64,000 nucleotides of DNA from Candidatus Scalindua japonica (GTDB taxonomy: Bacteria > Planctomycetota > Brocadiia > Brocadiales > Scalinduaceae): positions 1 through 64,000 of the forward strand of contig NZ_BAOS01000028.1 in the NCBI RefSeq assembly GCF_002443295.1, given 5' to 3'. Below, piece after piece: positions 61,877 to 64,000 of the stretch (the first letter of the stretch is position 1; each line of letters opens with the position of its first letter). A program made the position numbers and the translations under genes. The notes beneath the pieces are model-generated. The model was not told where the DNA came from. It ran no database searches and saw only the letters and a list, made by a program, of their open reading frames with translations.

Positions 61877-62563
61877 ATGACAATAACGCCCATGTACATA
61901 AGCCTTTTTTTATTCACACCTTTCCCTGCTTTCTTTGAGAAGTACTTTAAAATGTTCGGTTTATTGTATCAGGCGCTCGTTTTAAACTATGCGCTTGCTG
62001 TGTATAGTGTTTTCGTTACCTTATCAAGATATATGCAATATTCTGAAACAGATGCAATCGCGATCATTGAACGATTTAAAAAAAGACCAATCATTGATCT
62101 TGATACGTTATTTAATAGAGGAATAGTGCCCGTGTATAAAGATGTTGCCGGTGAAACCGCAGGTGCGATCCTTGCTTTGAATCCAGAAAACCCCTGGTGG
62201 TTAACATGGGTGATTAAAATTACGTTCAAAAGTACGTTGGGGAAATGGACTGGTAAAAAGTTTATTACTCCTTTTTATAAAGAGAAAAAAGGCTATGGTA
62301 TTAATCTGTTTAACAGCAGAAATTTTCCTCAATATTTCAAGTTTGATACCTACATTAAAAATGCGTATGTTGACGGCAAACCTTCTCTTGCTTTAGATTA
62401 CCGGCCGTATCATCTGTGCACCATAGGTCTGGTAGATGAGGTGAGAAAGATTAAAGATGGACAATGTTTAGGGCGAGCATATTATATATTTCCATGGAGA
62501 AGACAAGCGTGGTTTGTCGGGTACTTTGTTCTGTGTAACTTAGGCAAGGATTTCACGAGTTGA
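61877..62563 (+). CDS. Protein of unknown function with GxWxGK motif
   Basis: 228 residues from an ATG with AGAGG nine bases upstream. The N terminus has one or two hydrophobic helices (residues 5-55), then a strand-rich region with GKWTGKKFI, GYGINLF and VDGKPSLALDYRPY, and later CLGRAYYIF. GxWxG and GKPxLxLDY patterns occur in DUF4334-type and similar lipocalin-like proteins, though the match is only suggestive. The first 25 residues look like a signal anchor. Confidence 0.65.
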   Translation: MTITPMYISLFLFTPFPAFFEKYFKMFGLLYQALVLNYALAVYSVFVTLSRYMQYSETDAIAIIERFKKRPIIDLDTLFNRGIVPVYKDVAGETAGAILALNPENPWWLTWVIKITFKSTLGKWTGKKFITPFYKEKKGYGINLFNSRNFPQYFKFDTYIKNAYVDGKPSLALDYRPYHLCTIGLVDEVRKIKDGQCLGRAYYIFPWRRQAWFVGYFVLCNLGKDFTS

Positions 62564-62837
62564 AACGAAAAAACAGACAAATTTGCCACAGATCTTCACA
62601 GATAAAGTGAGCATTTTGACATTAAAATTCTTTTGCATTAAATATAAATCATCTCCCAATCCGTTGACAAAATGGTAATTATCACATTTTTTCTTGAGTT
62701 TAGTAAGAAAAATTATATTGGAACCTATTCAAAAGAATTATTTGTTTTAATGTAAATAACAAAAACAATTATTATAGTTTAAAAAGCATTGTTGGGCGAG
62801 GCCGGTTTCGCGGAGAACAAAATCGGAAATTTATTAT

Positions 62838-63807
62838 ATGATGCAACCTCGCTCCCCCGACGGGAGGGTGAATCTAGAATTAAATATGAGGTTAGGGGTC
62901 TATGAAAGCCTTATGTCAATCCGATTTCTTGTAAAATTACCAAACCGGAAGAAGCACCTACGCTTGAAAGGACTCCGGAAAAAAACAAGCCAGGCTTATT
63001 GGCGTGCCATCCTACGGATCGGTGATAATTTTGACAAGCGAATACACCAGCTATCTAAACTGCACCTACTTGAGAATTTGTCCAATCTCCTCAATACCCA
63101 TTCTTGGAGCGCAGTCAAATTAGACCTCTACGGACTAATTTTTTTCTACACTCATGTGCTTCATAAGGTTTGGGAGCAAGTAAATCTTATACAACCACCC
63201 ATTGCGCCACGTTTGCCGGAATTGGGCCCCTAATAATGAAGCCCACCAACTTTTCCAGGTGACGAGAAAACTCAGTTACCGGGCCTTCTACTTTGTTCTT
63301 TACAGTCTTGGTCTCCGCCTGGGTGAAGGACTACGTCTTGAGGTTAGCGATGTCGATTCTCAGCGAATGCGGGTGCATATCCGCGATAGCAAAGGCAATA
63401 AAGACCGTTTCGTACCCCTGCCAAAGGTAACCCTGAATCTCTTACGCCGTTTTTGGCTTGTTCATCGCAATCCTGTCTTTCTATTTCCAGGCCGTCATGG
63501 TGGCTTGAAATCAGCCCACCTGGCAAAAACACCTCTGAATAGAAATGGCGTTCAGGCCACTCTGCGTAAGGTAGCCCGGGAGTGTGGAATTAAAAAAAAA
63601 TTACACCACACAGTCTGCGACACAGCTACGCAACCCATCTGATTGAGGCGGGTGTTGATCTGCTTGAAGTACAAAAAATCCTCGGCCACCACAGTATTTT
63701 AACCACTGCCAAATATACCCACCTGACCTCTCATACAAATCGTAATGCCTTGCAATTAATTAATGATTTGATGAATGGTTTTTCCATAGAATGGGGGAAT
63801 GTTATAT
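62838..63807 (+). pseudogene. Tyrosine recombinase/integrase broken by two disruptions
   Basis: The first frame (62838-63233) carries an N-terminal core-binding domain (SWSAVKLDLYGLIFFYTHVLHKVWEQ). It is cut at 63231 by stop codons. The second frame (63202-63642) resumes at NEAHQLFQVTRKLSYRAF, then the catalytic SLGLRLGEGLRLEVSDVD and SKGNKDRFVPLP. After an A-run near 63592 the frame shifts again: the sequence [27 protein letters not shown], with the catalytic His-Arg-His, continues to about 63807. All catalytic parts are recognisable but not in one frame. It adjoins an IS91-type transposase, a common pairing. Confidence 0.85.
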
Positions 63808-64000
63808 GATATCTCTCTCCTCTATAATTGAGACCTTCATTGCTGACTTTATCACTCTTTATCATGGTTCGATCCTGCCAAGTCAATTCAAAGCCCTGGC
63901 AGCCATGAAGGATTGTCGCACTACGCAAAGCCGCGTCATGCTGGTCCAATGTAATGACTGTGAAAAACAGGTTTTTGTACCGCACTCCTGCGGTAACCGC
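63806..64000 (+). CDS. IS91-type transposase, N-terminal fragment (cut by window edge)
   Basis: An open frame of 65 codons that runs off the right end. It begins [16 protein letters not shown] and shows [19 protein letters not shown], then [19 protein letters not shown], the zinc-binding N-terminal domain of IS91/Tnp Y2 transposases. The ATG overlaps the end of the integrase relic, as in IS91-like two-gene elements. The rest lies outside the window, so intactness is unknown. Confidence 0.78.
   Translation, partial: MISLSSIIETFIADFITLYHGSILPSQFKALAAMKDCRTTQSRVMLVQCNDCEKQVFVPHSCGNR

Noticed and set aside
1-64000. CRISPR arrays, rRNA and tRNA genes
   Set aside because: I looked for regularly spaced repeats and conserved rRNA or tRNA segments on both strands and recognised none; a covariance-model scan would be decisive.

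Overview
The window (about 40% G+C by eye) comes from the chromosome of a Gram-negative bacterium: it has an outer-membrane porin, lipoproteins, Tat- and Sec-exported proteins and c-type cytochromes. Its metabolism looks anaerobic or microaerophilic: a Ni-Fe-S carbon monoxide dehydrogenase (CooS), acetate kinase with phosphotransacetylase, citrate synthase, aspartate ammonia-lyase, several soluble c-type cytochromes, and a large oxygen and superoxide defence set beside a cbb3 oxidase. This combination fits an anammox-type planctomycete (Brocadiales, Ca. Scalindua-like). That is an inference: no hydrazine-metabolism gene lies here. No rRNA, tRNA or CRISPR was recognised.

Layout. 1-6.5 kb: cut metallopeptidase, coiled-coil membrane protein, porin, endonuclease V, zinc-ribbon protein, NAD(P)H-hydrate epimerase. 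6.5-8.3 kb: a SAM-I riboswitch with its terminator controls a threonine-synthase-like PLP enzyme and a ubiquitin-like sulfur carrier whose C terminus runs past Gly-Gly. 8.4-13.2 kb: DUF1015 protein and the ackA-pta operon. 14-17.8 kb: release-factor-like protein, lipoprotein, secreted protein, pentapeptide-repeat protein. 18-22.6 kb: Gld-type ABC system (ATPase, permease, GldG-like, DUF4340). 22.8-31 kb: SulP transporter and five small heat-shock proteins, interrupted by a dead ISAzo13-type element that sits beside a relic of an S10 carboxypeptidase. 31-33.6 kb: a WD40 gene split by an exact 220-bp-period tandem duplication, then a REP-associated tyrosine transposase with an inverted pair of REP palindromes.

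34-46.4 kb is an oxygen island on the minus strand. It contains a cbb3 oxidase operon (ccoI, ccoS, a fused ccoNO, ccoQ, a monohaem ccoP, ccoG, and a TauE/SafE-like membrane protein). Next come ferritin-like proteins, desulforedoxin- and rubredoxin-like mini-proteins, a FAD oxidoreductase with a C-terminal zinc ribbon, and a Tat-exported superoxide reductase. A second, cytoplasmic superoxide reductase lies at 51.1 kb.

47-63 kb is mostly plus strand: an acetolactate-synthase-like/aldehyde dehydrogenase pair, a haem-binding DUF3365 protein, aspartate ammonia-lyase, a [4Fe-4S] flavoprotein, a tetrahaem cytochrome, CooS, a START-domain protein, citrate synthase, an AhpD-like protein and several unknowns. 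The right edge holds a broken tyrosine recombinase and the start of an IS91-type transposase. Dispersed palindromes, several of them REP-like, punctuate the intergenic regions.
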